Source: JAHEJA01 sp965656445 (GTDB lineage: Bacteria > Pseudomonadota > Alphaproteobacteria > Rhodobacterales > Rhodobacteraceae). From it: a DNA stretch of 61,250 bases. Below the pieces are notes generated by a model that ran no database searches, was not told the origin of the DNA, and saw only the letters and a list, made by a program, of their open reading frames with translations. The translations under genes and the position numbers were made by a program. Of this stretch, positions 1-7,564 are shown in pieces. Position 1 is the stretch's first letter, and each line of letters opens with the position of its first letter. The stretch is from the NCBI GenBank assembly GCA_965656445.1, contig CBFHKO010000011.1, forward strand, positions 1 to 61,250, read 5' to 3'.

Positions 1-629
1 TTTTTCTCGACCTGAAGCACGCTCATTTCGCCCTGCATGAGGCTATAGACCTTTTCAAGGCGTTCACTCACTGAGAGGATTTCCAACAGCTCTTGTTTTT
101 GGTCAACTTCGATCCCAAGATGCCCTGCGACCATATCCGCAAGCTTTTGCGGATCGCTCGTTTCAGCAACAGTTGTTAAGGCCTCTTCGGGGATGTTTTT
201 GCGAACTTTGGAATAGCGCTCAAATTCCTCTGAGACAGTGCGCACCAAAGCTTCGAGGGCTGTTTCATCGCCCATCGTTTCATCGACAACTTCTGCAACC
301 GCTTCGAAATAGTTGTCGTTTTCTAAATATTCAGTAATCAGAACACGCTTTTGACCTTCGACCAAGACTTTGACCGTCCCATCGGGCAATTTCAAAAGCT
401 GAAGAACATTGGCCAGAACGCCCATGTTGTAAATTGAATCGGATGTTGGCTCATCCTCTGCTGGATCAATCTGACTGGATAGAAGGATTTGTTTATCTTC
501 TTGCATGACCTCTTCAAGCGCGCGCACAGATTTTTCGCGCCCAACAAAGAGAGGCACAATCATGTGTGGAAACACAACAATGTCGCGGAGAGGCAATACA
601 GGATAAGAGGCGTTCATACTCTCTTGCAT
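1..629 (-). CDS. lon: Lon ATP-dependent protease, N-terminal part (cut by window edge)
   Basis: Only the first 209 codons are inside the window; the gene continues beyond position 1. The translation begins MQESMNASYPVLPLRDIVVF and continues HMIVPLFVGREKS, the hallmark of the Lon substrate-binding (LAN/PUA-like) domain, followed by VLANVLQLLKLPDGTVKVLVEG and EYLENDNYF, also typical of this domain. Lon is a cytoplasmic AAA+ serine protease that removes misfolded and regulatory proteins; the ATPase and protease domains would lie outside the window. The start at 629 is preceded on its strand by a purine-rich AAGGAAAAAAT, a good ribosome binding site. No sign of damage in the visible part. Confidence 0.95.
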   Translation of the reverse strand, partial: MQESMNASYPVLPLRDIVVFPHMIVPLFVGREKSVRALEEVMQEDKQILLSSQIDPAEDEPTSDSIYNMGVLANVLQLLKLPDGTVKVLVEGQKRVLITEYLENDNYFEAVAEVVDETMGDETALEALVRTVSEEFERYSKVRKNIPEEALTTVAETSDPQKLADMVAGHLGIEVDQKQELLEILSVSERLEKVYSLMQGEMSVLQVEK

Positions 630-948
630 ATTTTTTCCTTATCTTAGCAAGACAACACTGGTCCCAAATTTGGCAACGCTCGTTGTCTCCGTTTCAGGAG
701 TCTACACTTGGGGTCACCTTGGTGAAATTTCAACCAGACTCGTTTGCACACCAAAATGCCTTTGATTCACACTCGGCGCAAGGGCGCAAACGGTTCATTT
801 ATGTGGGTAATTTGAATTAATTTTGCATCACAACCTCACGCTGGGTCACGTGGGATTAGTGGCTTGAGGTTTCATATTTAGTTGATTTTTACTTTAGGGT
901 GTGAATTTATAATTCCTGTATCTTTTAGGCTGAATGGAGGCCTCAGTT
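630..948. other. Intergenic region between lon and a small unknown gene
   Basis: This 319-base gap must hold the lon promoter (leftward) and that of the small gene to the right. A perfect TATAAT lies at 908-913 with TTGATT at 882-887, but the spacing of 20 is long, so a rightward promoter is only possible. On the leftward strand a CCTGAAA and CCAAATTT pair (692-698 and 666-673) faintly recalls a heat-shock promoter, which would suit lon, but the match is weak. An open frame at 566-820 overlapping lon has no coding character. Confidence 0.4.
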
Positions 949-1173
949 GTGGAGTTAACTCAAAACCCGACGCAGGGGCAAAAGCGATCACAAGACAAGG
1001 CCTTTGCAATCCTGACAGAGCACGATGAAAAATTGTTGCGGGACTGGGCGCAAGAGTGTCGCGATGAAAACCGTGCTGAGGCCTTGTTGCGCATTATCGA
1101 CGATCTGAAAGGGGGGGCTTTTTGGGAACAAAGGGCTTCTGATTTGATCTCAAAGAGTGAAAACGAAAAATAA
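949..1173 (+). CDS. Small conserved-looking hypothetical protein (74 aa)
   Basis: I do not recognise the family. The frame is open from an ATG at 934, but a perfect GGAGG at 936-940 sits 8 bases before a GTG at 949, so GTG is the better start and the upstream ATG would lie inside the ribosome binding site. The product is highly charged and predicted helical, with no membrane segment or signal peptide; core residues read TEHDEKLLRDWAQECRDENR followed by a Leu/Ile-rich helix. Likely a small soluble protein. The tRNA-Asp promoter follows about 20 bases after its stop, with no terminator between. Confidence 0.55.
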   Translation: MELTQNPTQGQKRSQDKAFAILTEHDEKLLRDWAQECRDENRAEALLRIIDDLKGGAFWEQRASDLISKSENEK

Positions 1174-1195
1174 TTTATTTTTCTACAAAAGCCGC

Positions 1196-1224
1196 TTGAC
1201 GATAGTTTTTCTTGGCCCTAATAA
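1196..1224 (+). promoter_or_regulatory. Probable sigma-70 promoter of the first tRNA-Asp
   Basis: TTGACG (1196-1201) and TAATAA (1219-1224) are separated by exactly 17 bases, and the tRNA begins 34 bases after the -10 box. The second tRNA-Asp has the same TTGACG at the matching distance. Confidence 0.65.
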
Positions 1225-1257
1225 CCCAACACGATTTGTTGAATAACAGATCCCAGC

Positions 1258-1334
1258 GCGGTTGTAGCTCAGTTGGTTAGAGTACCGGCCTGTCACGCCG
1301 GGGGTCGCGGGTTCGAGCCCCGTCAACCGCGCCA
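1258..1334 (+). tRNA. tRNA-Asp (anticodon GTC), copy 1
   Basis: A 77-base cloverleaf: acceptor stem GCGGTTG pairs with CAACCGC, then discriminator G and an encoded CCA (1332-1334). The D arm GCTCAG..., anticodon stem CCGGC/GCCGG around CTGTCAC with anticodon GTC at 1292-1294, and the T arm GCGGGTTCGAGCCCCGT are all intact. The discriminator G is expected for tRNA-Asp. It differs from copy 2 (3134-3210) at one D-loop base. A strong terminator follows at once. Confidence 0.97.
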
Positions 1335-1340
1335 CTTTAA

Positions 1341-1371
1341 AAACGCCCTGCCAATTGGTTGGGCGTTTTTT
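1341..1371. terminator. Intrinsic terminator after tRNA-Asp copy 1
   Basis: AAACGCCC (1341-1348) pairs with GGGCGTTT (1361-1368) across a 12-base loop, followed by T residues. The A-rich left flank lets it also work leftwards for the LRR-linked gene, whose stop codon at 1370-1372 overlaps it. Confidence 0.85.
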
Positions 1372-2284
1372 AGTCCAAATTTCCAAGAAAATGACGCACC
1401 TGATGGATTATGCTTTCGGCCCAAGCAAGGCCGTTCATGCCCCAAGTGGGCGCAATGGCAAGAATTTCGGTGGCATGCGCAGCAACGAATTGCGCAGCCA
1501 TTTTAACGGCTTCTGTTGCGACATATTCCGTTGCAGCGATGGGTAATGCTGTTGCTAAATGAAAAAGAATAACTGTTGCGTTTCGGGCGAACCCTGATTG
1601 CGCGGTTTGCAGGCGCGTATTCTCGCTAGGCTGGGACAGACGATTGGCAAGTGTCTCAGTTTCCTGTGTAATCAGCTCGCCAGAGGACGCAATACCACGG
1701 ATAAGCGCAAGTTTGGCCTTTTTCACGGCCTTTGTGATTTGTTGATCCTTGTATTCTCGTTGTCGAGCTTCAAATTCTACAACGTCGGGATGTCCCATTG
1801 TGATAGGGGGCGCAACGCGCATGATCCCGTCAATCACAGCGCGGCACTCATCATCAAACTGTTCACGTGCATCGGCCGTCTGATTGCGATGCTGTAACTC
1901 TTCTAGATCAGCAATATCGAGGTGTAGGATTAGCAAATCTACGTCTTCCATCGGTGTGCCAATCAGATCACTCAATGACTCATAAATCGGGTTTAGGTCG
2001 GCATATTGGTTCGTAAATCGCTGCAATTTAGGAATATCACGTTGAAGGCGTTTATAAGCTGCGGCGGTAACGGGATCATTCGGTGCCTGCGTGTGGACAA
2101 CATCCACCCTCTGATCTTCGCTTAGGACAAGCTTGGGCAAGGCAACTTGCTCAATAGGGGCTTCCCACGGCAAAGGCGCTGGCCATTTGGGAAGGGTCCT
2201 TAGATAGTCAAAGGTTTTCTGTGTGCGCTCTTGACCGTCGGGAATTTCTGCGAGGCGGGCAAGGTTCGGATCACGCTCGCATGC
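1370..2284 (-). CDS. C-terminal part of a frameshifted LRR protein (unknown domain)
   Basis: An ATG-started frame begins at 2173 (MPWEAPIEQ), but the reading frame is open and protein-like further upstream: ERDPNLARLAEIPDGQ, then RTQKTFDYLRTLPKWP, up to about 2284, where it meets the leucine-rich-repeat frame of the gene before it. The two together read as one protein of about 545 residues. This part is mostly helical and charged (for example LHLDIADLEELQHRNQ) and ends with an alanine-rich hydrophobic stretch (about residues 230-275 of this part) that could be one or two membrane helices. No family recognised. The stop overlaps the tRNA-Asp terminator. Translation on its own from 2173 is possible but has no convincing ribosome binding site. 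Confidence 0.6.
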   Translation of the reverse strand, partial: ACERDPNLARLAEIPDGQERTQKTFDYLRTLPKWPAPLPWEAPIEQVALPKLVLSEDQRVDVVHTQAPNDPVTAAAYKRLQRDIPKLQRFTNQYADLNPIYESLSDLIGTPMEDVDLLILHLDIADLEELQHRNQTADAREQFDDECRAVIDGIMRVAPPITMGHPDVVEFEARQREYKDQQITKAVKKAKLALIRGIASSGELITQETETLANRLSQPSENTRLQTAQSGFARNATVILFHLATALPIAATEYVATEAVKMAAQFVAAHATEILAIAPTWGMNGLAWAESIIHQVRHFLGNLD

Positions 2285-3009
2285 TTTGGATCCGTGAAAA
2301 ATATGCTGTTCAAAGGACCATTTTTTAACAGGGACTGGAGATTCAAAATTGGCCGTAGATCTTCGAGCTGCACATTACCGTCAAAGTGAAAGGTTTCCAA
2401 CTTTGTTAGGTTTGCGATTGGGGTGATGTCATTTAAATGTGTGTCGCTCAGGTAGAGGTATTTCAACGCAGTTAGATTTGCGATTGGGGCGATGTCGTCG
2501 ACCTTTGTGTCGTTAAGGCTGAGGAATTCCAACGCTGTTAGATTTGCGACTGAGGTGATGTCGTCGACTTGTGTGCCGCTTAGGTTGAGGAATTCCAACG
2601 CTGTTAGATTTGCGACTGGGGTGATGTCGTCGACTTGTGTGCCGCTTAGGTTGAGGAATTCCAACTCCGTTAGGTTTTCGATTGGAGCGATGTCGGCGAC
2701 CAATGTGTCGCGTAGTTTCAGGGATTGCAACTTCGTGAGATTTGCTAAGGGAGTGATATCTCCGACGCCCGTTTTTTGTAGTTCAAGGTTTTGCAATGCT
2801 GTTAGTTTTGCAATGGGTGTGATGTCGCTAATATGTGTGCCGCGTAGATCGAGAGTTTGCAGTGCCGTTAGATTTTCGATTTCAGGGGGTAAAGTGGCGA
2901 GGCCTTCAACATTCAAATCAAGTGTGGTGTCATTTCCCGCAGCGGCCTCTGCAATCCATTCTTGAGCGGTTTTATAAGCTTTTTCTGCCCCTGACATCTC
3001 TATCGACAT
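2200..3009 (-). CDS. Leucine-rich-repeat protein, N-terminal part of a frameshifted gene
   Basis: After about 40 helical residues come some eight tandem repeats of 22 residues of the type LTALEFLNLSGTQVDDITP, the LRR form found in internalin-like and many marine bacterial proteins; the fold is normally used for protein-protein contact. There is no signal peptide, so it is probably cytoplasmic. The last roughly 28 residues before the stop at 2200 (after FTDPK) look like out-of-frame sequence: adding one base in the AAA run (2285-2287 on the plus strand) joins this frame to the open frame at 1370-2284. Lies between two tRNA-Asp copies. Target and role unknown. Confidence 0.75.
   Translation of the reverse strand: MSIEMSGAEKAYKTAQEWIAEAAAGNDTTLDLNVEGLATLPPEIENLTALQTLDLRGTHISDITPIAKLTALQNLELQKTGVGDITPLANLTKLQSLKLRDTLVADIAPIENLTELEFLNLSGTQVDDITPVANLTALEFLNLSGTQVDDITSVANLTALEFLSLNDTKVDDIAPIANLTALKYLYLSDTHLNDITPIANLTKLETFHFDGNVQLEDLRPILNLQSLLKNGPLNSIFFTDPKHASVIRTLPASQKFPTVKSAHRKPLTI
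2471..2668. repeat. Three tandem 66-bp units inside the LRR gene
   Basis: Units start at 2471, 2537 and 2603, each opening with GTTAGATTTGCGA. Units 2 and 3 are almost identical at DNA level (one internal change plus the last bases), pointing to recent duplication or gene conversion; flanking LRR units are more diverged. Each unit encodes one 22-residue LRR. Confidence 0.85.
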
Positions 3010-3093
3010 TCCTACACCGCGCCTTAATCACTTTAACCAAAATATACCCGCATCATGAGGTGAAAAAAAGTTCCGTTCAAGTGGCATTTGTGA

Positions 3094-3122
3094 TTGACGT
3101 TCAAGTTCAAACAACTTAGGCC
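3094..3122 (+). promoter_or_regulatory. Possible promoter of the second tRNA-Asp
   Basis: TTGACG at 3094-3099, then a 16-17 base spacer and TTAGGC/TAGGCC, which is a weak -10. The tRNA starts 11-12 bases further on. It parallels the better promoter at 1196-1224. Confidence 0.4.
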
Positions 3123-3133
3123 AACCTTCACGC

Positions 3134-3210
3134 GCGGTTGTAGCTCAGCTGGTTAGAGTACCGGCCTGTCACGCCGGGGGTCGCGGGTTCGAGCCCCGTC
3201 AACCGCGCCA
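3134..3210 (+). tRNA. tRNA-Asp (anticodon GTC), copy 2
   Basis: Same 77-base structure as copy 1: acceptor GCGGTTG/CAACCGC, discriminator G, encoded CCA, anticodon GTC at 3168-3170. The only difference is C instead of T in the D loop (GCTCAGC against GCTCAGT). Copy 1 and copy 2 form a direct repeat of about 80 bases around the LRR gene. No strong terminator follows; the convergent dgkA stop is only 10 bases downstream. Confidence 0.97.
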
Positions 3211-3220
3211 TTTTCCAAAC

Positions 3221-3589
3221 TTAGAAAAGCCCGACTAGGATCACGATCCAAGCGACACCGACGGCTACTGCTGTCAAAGCGACAGCTGCACTTGCCGTGT
3301 CTTTGGCTTGTTTAGCGGCGGGGCGGATGTCTTGGGCGATGTCATCCACAACCCGCTCCACGGCCGTGTTCATGCATTCCGCGGCCAAAACCAGAACGCC
3401 GCCCGCACATATAAGCGCAGTTTCAGCGGTACTCAGGGGGAGGAGGATCGCCAACCCACTGGATAGTATATTCGCGACGATCCAATGTTTGAGGCTGGTT
3501 TCGGTTTCCCACACATGAACCAAGCCTTCCCAAGACCAAATTGTACGCTGCCAAAAACGCAAAGCGTGGGACTTGAGAAATGTGATCAT
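3221..3589 (-). CDS. dgkA: Diacylglycerol kinase
   Basis: A 122-residue integral membrane protein, the normal length for DgkA, which phosphorylates diacylglycerol to phosphatidic acid in the inner membrane to recycle lipid left over from membrane-derived glycan synthesis. Three hydrophobic helices are visible, at about 37-53, 57-70 and 96-121. The signature EcmNTAvErvvD (about residues 70-80) carries the catalytic glutamate and the Asn-Thr-Ala motif of the family. The start at 3589 has AAGG six bases upstream. It sits just downstream of ispG on the same strand, with a 29-base gap. Confidence 0.93.
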   Translation of the reverse strand: MITFLKSHALRFWQRTIWSWEGLVHVWETETSLKHWIVANILSSGLAILLPLSTAETALICAGGVLVLAAECMNTAVERVVDDIAQDIRPAAKQAKDTASAAVALTAVAVGVAWIVILVGLF

Positions 3590-3618
3590 GTTATACCTTA
3601 TATCATAGAGCCCCGTGC

Positions 3619-4737
3619 TTAGGCCTCTGCCTCTTGTGCGTCTAATTCTTCGGCGCGTTTTTCGACCAAGCCAACAATGTGATCGACCATTTTGTCGTTA
3701 TCAATCTTGTGGTCCTGTTTGCCGGCCCAATAGACCATGCCGTTGCCATTACCACCGCCCGTAAAGCCCACATCCGTCATGAGGGCCTCACCTGGGCCGT
3801 TCACGACACAGCCGATAATCGACAAGCTCATAGGGGTTTTGATGTGCTCAAGACGCTTTTCCAATGTTTCGACGGTTTTGATCACGTCGAATCCTTGGCG
3901 CGCGCAGGAGGGGCAGGAAATGATATTCACACCACGGTGGCGCAGTCCAAGCGATTTTAAGATTTCGTAGCCAACTTTGACTTCTTCAACAGGATCAGCA
4001 GAGAGGCTTACGCGGATCGTATCGCCAATTCCCATCCACAAGAGGTTGCCAAGGCCAATTGAGGATTTGATCGTGCCTGACGTCAATCCACCCGCTTCGG
4101 TGATCCCAAGGTGAATAGGGGCATCCGTTGCCTCGGCCAAGGATTGATAGGCCGCCGCCGCCATAAAGACATCTGATGCTTTACAGCTGATTTTGAAGTT
4201 TAGGAAATCGTTGTCTTCTAGGATTTTGATATGCTCTAGACCACTTTCTACCATCGCATCAGGGCAGGGTTCGCCGTATTTTTCCAAAAGGTGTTTTTCA
4301 AGCGATCCTGCATTCACCCCAATGCGCATTGAACAATTGTGATCGCGCGCGGCTTTGATGACCTCTTTGACGCGCTCTTCTGATCCGATGTTACCGGGGT
4401 TGATACGTAAACAGGCGGCTCCTGCTTCGGCCGCCTCGATCCCACGTTTATAGTGGAAATGAATATCCGCCACGATTGGAACAGGGCTTTCCTTGACAAT
4501 TTCCTTAAGCGCTCGGCTGCTGTCTTGGTCAGGAACAGAGATGCGAACGATATCGGCACCAGCCTCTGCGGCCGCTTGAACCTGAGCAATCGTGCCTTTG
4601 ATGTCGGTTGTGACCGTGTTGGTCATCGTTTGCACGGTAATGGGGGCGTCGCCCCCAACAGGAACTGATCCAACGTGGATTTGACGTGATTTGCGTCGCT
4701 CAATATTGCGCCACGGACGGATGTGATTCAAAGACAT
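3619..4737 (-). CDS. ispG: 4-hydroxy-3-methylbut-2-enyl diphosphate synthase (flavodoxin)
   Basis: IspG (GcpE) carries out the penultimate step of the non-mevalonate isoprenoid pathway, reductively converting MEcPP to HMBPP with a [4Fe-4S] cluster. The 372-residue product has the TIM-barrel opening (VGGDAPITVQTMTNTVTTD, about 27-45) and the cluster ligands Cys275 and Cys278 (SCPSC), Cys310 and Glu317 (GCVVNGPGEA). Length and domain order are typical of the bacterial two-domain form. The start at 4737 has GGGA eight bases upstream. It lies 67 bases after the RodZ-like gene, the common rodZ-ispG neighbourhood. Confidence 0.96.
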   Translation of the reverse strand: MSLNHIRPWRNIERRKSRQIHVGSVPVGGDAPITVQTMTNTVTTDIKGTIAQVQAAAEAGADIVRISVPDQDSSRALKEIVKESPVPIVADIHFHYKRGIEAAEAGAACLRINPGNIGSEERVKEVIKAARDHNCSMRIGVNAGSLEKHLLEKYGEPCPDAMVESGLEHIKILEDNDFLNFKISCKASDVFMAAAAYQSLAEATDAPIHLGITEAGGLTSGTIKSSIGLGNLLWMGIGDTIRVSLSADPVEEVKVGYEILKSLGLRHRGVNIISCPSCARQGFDVIKTVETLEKRLEHIKTPMSLSIIGCVVNGPGEALMTDVGFTGGGNGNGMVYWAGKQDHKIDNDKMVDHIVGLVEKRAEELDAQEAEA

Positions 4738-4804
4738 ATAATTTTCCCATCAAAGCCATTTCCTCAGACATAATGCCGATAGCGTTGAAGAGCAACAGAG
4801 CTGA

Positions 4805-6049
4805 TTAGTTTTCAGGCTGTTGAATCGTAAAGGTTGCGATATTGGCCTCTGCAACGACGCTCCGCAGTTGAGGATCTTGTTCAATATCCGCAAGTGCATA
4901 ATCCGCGGTTAGCTCATCAACAGAGAGGGCAATGTTTTTAACAACCCGTGTTCCTGAACCCGCTGGACCGTATAACTCGCCTTGCACGGCGAAATAGATG
5001 GAACCAGACATGCCTGCGCGGAGTGTCGGTGCCGCTTCTGTTTGCGGAAGGATATATTCTTCGCCCGCGGCCATCACTTTTTCAAAAATGATGGACCCAC
5101 TTGATGATTTGACCTGAACCCATGCTTCGCGTGTGGCGAAGAGGGCAAGCTGAGGAGGTGTTGTTTCAACAACTTGGGGAACCGACGCTGTCAGGGCAGC
5201 CTCACCGATGTCTTCAATGCTTGGTGTAAGAACATCTGCGATAATAGAAGAAATCGCAGTTGATGTTGATGCATTCGCTGCCGCAAAGGATCCAACTTGA
5301 CGTGGGTCCAAGGTTGAAATCGGTGCATCCCGTGACACAAGGATTGGAACATCCAAAGCATTCGGGCGGTACAAGCGATCCAAACGATCGGCGGTTGATG
5401 AAGCAATTACATCGCCTTGAGCCGCGTTGATGTTTTGGTTTTCGATGTCGCCGAGATCAGACAGAACAAGAGGTGTGTTTTCAACTGGGGCAACTTGAAC
5501 TTTTTGAATTTCTTGCAAAATGGACCAAGCGCCGTAGCCAAGCGATCCCACAAGAGCAAGCATCACAGTTACGGAACCAATGGCGCCCGGTTCGATATTT
5601 GAGAAAAATCCTGCGCTCCCAGCGATCGACCCCGCATTGGGGCGCGCGAACAAAGGATCATCTGAAACGGCTGATTTTTGCGAGACGGGTGCGACCACTG
5701 CTGATTTGCGGCTTGCTGCTTTTTCGGACATGCCATGTGCTGTTGAAAATCCGCTTTCCTCGCAAAATTTCAAGAACACATCTTCTGGGTCTAAGTTCAA
5801 GTAGCGTGCGTAAGAGCGCACATAACCCGCGATAAAACCAGGCGTGTCGAATGCGTCGGGGTCAGCATTTTCAATCGCAGAGATGTAGCTTGCTTTGATG
5901 CGAAGTTCACGCTGAACATCCAAGAGGGATTTTCCAAGGGTCGCCCGCTCTCCGCGCATCATATCGCCAAGAGTCATGTCAAAATCGTCAAAACCCTTTA
6001 TAGTCTTGACGTCATCGCGCTTGGAAGAGACATTTCTGCGCCTAATCAT
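4805..6049 (-). CDS. RodZ-like helix-turn-helix / DUF4115 membrane protein
   Basis: This 414-residue protein has an N-terminal Xre-type helix-turn-helix (about 28-90, including GKSLLDVQRELRIKASYI and the FDTPGFIAGYVRSYARYLNL signature), a polar linker, one membrane helix at about 156-178, and a periplasmic tail ending in a DUF4115-like beta domain (about 310-400, with REAWVQVKSSSG). This is the RodZ layout; RodZ links MreB to the cell wall machinery and sets rod shape. The frame is open back to 6205, but that would overlap hemA; the start at 6049 (MIRRRNVSSKRDD) matches what I recall of related proteins. It precedes ispG, as in many proteobacteria. Confidence 0.85.
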   Translation of the reverse strand: MIRRRNVSSKRDDVKTIKGFDDFDMTLGDMMRGERATLGKSLLDVQRELRIKASYISAIENADPDAFDTPGFIAGYVRSYARYLNLDPEDVFLKFCEESGFSTAHGMSEKAASRKSAVVAPVSQKSAVSDDPLFARPNAGSIAGSAGFFSNIEPGAIGSVTVMLALVGSLGYGAWSILQEIQKVQVAPVENTPLVLSDLGDIENQNINAAQGDVIASSTADRLDRLYRPNALDVPILVSRDAPISTLDPRQVGSFAAANASTSTAISSIIADVLTPSIEDIGEAALTASVPQVVETTPPQLALFATREAWVQVKSSSGSIIFEKVMAAGEEYILPQTEAAPTLRAGMSGSIYFAVQGELYGPAGSGTRVVKNIALSVDELTADYALADIEQDPQLRSVVAEANIATFTIQQPEN

Positions 6050-6162
6050 AACCTTCGCCCCAAGTTCCCATACTCGTATCCTATCATGACGAATCATGAA
6101 TACCGAGCATTTGCACCAATTCCATACCACAGGTCTAGAGGCGTTGCACTTTGGTATATGAC

Positions 6163-7386
6163 TTAAGCGCTCATTTCGGCACGATTTAGCGCACAATGAG
6201 ACCACAGACCGTCCATAGCTTTAACAAGTTTGTCAATTTCCTTGGGTCCATGCACAGGAGAGGGTGTAAACCGAAGCCGTTCCGTGCCGCGTGGGACGGT
6301 TGGAAAGTTGATTGGTTGGACGTAGATTCCGTACTCTGACAATAACATATCAGAGAGCTTCTTTGTGTGGACAGGATCACCAACGATCACGGGCACGATG
6401 TGGCTTCCGTGATCAATGATCGGGAGGCCAGCCGCCTTGAGTCGCGCTTTCAAAATTTTCGCCTGAAGCTGATGTTGATCGCGTAAGGACTGATCCGCCT
6501 TCAAATGCGCAACAGATGCAGCAGCACCTGCGGCAACGGCTGGCGGGATAGATGTTGTGAAAATAAATCCCGGAGCATAAGAGCGCACCGCATCACACAT
6601 TTTGTGGCTTGCGGCGACGTATCCGCCCATAACACCATAAGCTTTGGCCAAGGTTCCGTTAATGATATCAATGCGATGCATCAAGCCATCACGTTCTGCA
6701 ACCCCACCACCACGCGGACCATACATGCCAACGGCATGCACTTCGTCAATATAGGTGAGCGCGTTAAATTCATCGGCCAAATCACAGATTGCTTCTATCG
6801 GGCCAAAGTCGCCATCCATTGAATACACCGATTCAAAGGCAATCAATTTCGGTGCCTTGGGATCATCGGCTTCGAGCAATTCACGCAAATGCGCGACGTC
6901 GTTGTGACGGAAAATACGTTTTGCCCCGCCATTGCGACGCACGCCTTCGATCATGGACGCATGGTTTAATTCATCTGAGTAGATGATCAATCCAGGGAAA
7001 AGTTTGGGCAGTGTTGACAACGTTGCATCATTGGCAATGTAGGCCGAGGTGAACAGTAAGGCGGCTTCTTTGCTGTGAAGATCCGCGAGTTCCGCCTCAA
7101 GGCGCTTGTGATAGACTGTTGTGCCCGAAATGTTGCGCGTGCCACCGGATCCAGCGCCAGTTGCATCAATCGCTTCGTGCATTGCGGCCAAAACAGCAGG
7201 GTGCTGTCCCATGCCGAGGTAGTCATTTCCGCACCAAACCGTGATTGGAGCTTGTGTGCCATCTTCGCGGCGCCACATCGCATGGGGAAAGTTTCCCTTT
7301 TCACGCTCAATATCGATAAAGGTGCGATAGCGACCTTCTTCGTGTAGGCGGTTCAAAGCTGTGTCCAGTTGATCATTGTAGTTCAT
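6163..7386 (-). CDS. hemA: 5-aminolevulinate synthase
   Basis: HemA condenses glycine and succinyl-CoA to 5-aminolevulinate, the first step of tetrapyrrole synthesis by the C4 (Shemin) route typical of alphaproteobacteria. The 407-residue fold-type I PLP enzyme shows the glycine-rich GAGSGGTRNISGT (78-90), ESVYSMDGD (185-193), the cofactor aspartate in YIDEVHAVG, and the PLP lysine Lys248 in TLAKAYG, the same number as in Rhodobacter capsulatus. The frame extends to 7419, but ATG 7386 has AGGAAG at proper spacing and gives the usual N-terminus MNYNDQLD. A 22-bp palindrome lies 17 bases upstream of the start. Confidence 0.97.
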   Translation of the reverse strand: MNYNDQLDTALNRLHEEGRYRTFIDIEREKGNFPHAMWRREDGTQAPITVWCGNDYLGMGQHPAVLAAMHEAIDATGAGSGGTRNISGTTVYHKRLEAELADLHSKEAALLFTSAYIANDATLSTLPKLFPGLIIYSDELNHASMIEGVRRNGGAKRIFRHNDVAHLRELLEADDPKAPKLIAFESVYSMDGDFGPIEAICDLADEFNALTYIDEVHAVGMYGPRGGGVAERDGLMHRIDIINGTLAKAYGVMGGYVAASHKMCDAVRSYAPGFIFTTSIPPAVAAGAAASVAHLKADQSLRDQHQLQAKILKARLKAAGLPIIDHGSHIVPVIVGDPVHTKKLSDMLLSEYGIYVQPINFPTVPRGTERLRFTPSPVHGPKEIDKLVKAMDGLWSHCALNRAEMSA

Positions 7387-7402
7387 CTGGCTTCCTTTCC
7401 TG

Positions 7403-7424
7403 TCGACTTGCTCGATCAAGTCGA
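7403..7424 (-). promoter_or_regulatory. Palindrome in the hemA leader
   Basis: TCGACTTG (7403-7410) and CAAGTCGA (7417-7424) form perfect 8-base arms around a 6-base centre, 17 bases before the hemA start. It could be an operator or an RNA hairpin next to the ribosome binding site. It is not a standard FNR box, whose arms and spacing differ. Confidence 0.5.
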
Positions 7425-7564
7425 TTTATTGCGTCACGCCAACATATTCATATTGCATTATGTGTCAAAGGTTTTTTGGGGTACCTGACCTAGCAAGAAG
7501 AGTTTTACAGTTGTTGCGTCCCTGTTAAGGTTTCATTTGAATCACTACATAGCAGGAGAGTCGC

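Noticed and set aside
666..698. Heat-shock promoter of lon
   Set aside because: CCTGAAA and CCAAATTT are too weak a match, and the spacing of 18 is long.
566..820. Open frame of 84 codons rightwards across the lon start
   Set aside because: It overlaps the lon coding region, has no ribosome binding site and shows no domain or coding bias.
2492..2965. Plus-strand open frame of 157 codons across the LRR gene
   Set aside because: It is the mirror of the repeated LRR sequence; the minus strand reads clean LRR units.
6050..6205. Extended start of the RodZ-like protein
   Set aside because: It would overlap hemA and the added residues lack sense; ATG 6049 gives the expected N-terminus.
7387..7419. 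Extended hemA start at 7419
   Set aside because: The extra residues are encoded by the palindrome region, and ATG 7386 has a good ribosome binding site.
7403..7424. FNR/FnrL box before hemA
   Set aside because: The FNR site is TTGAT-N4-ATCAA; this palindrome has different arms and spacing.
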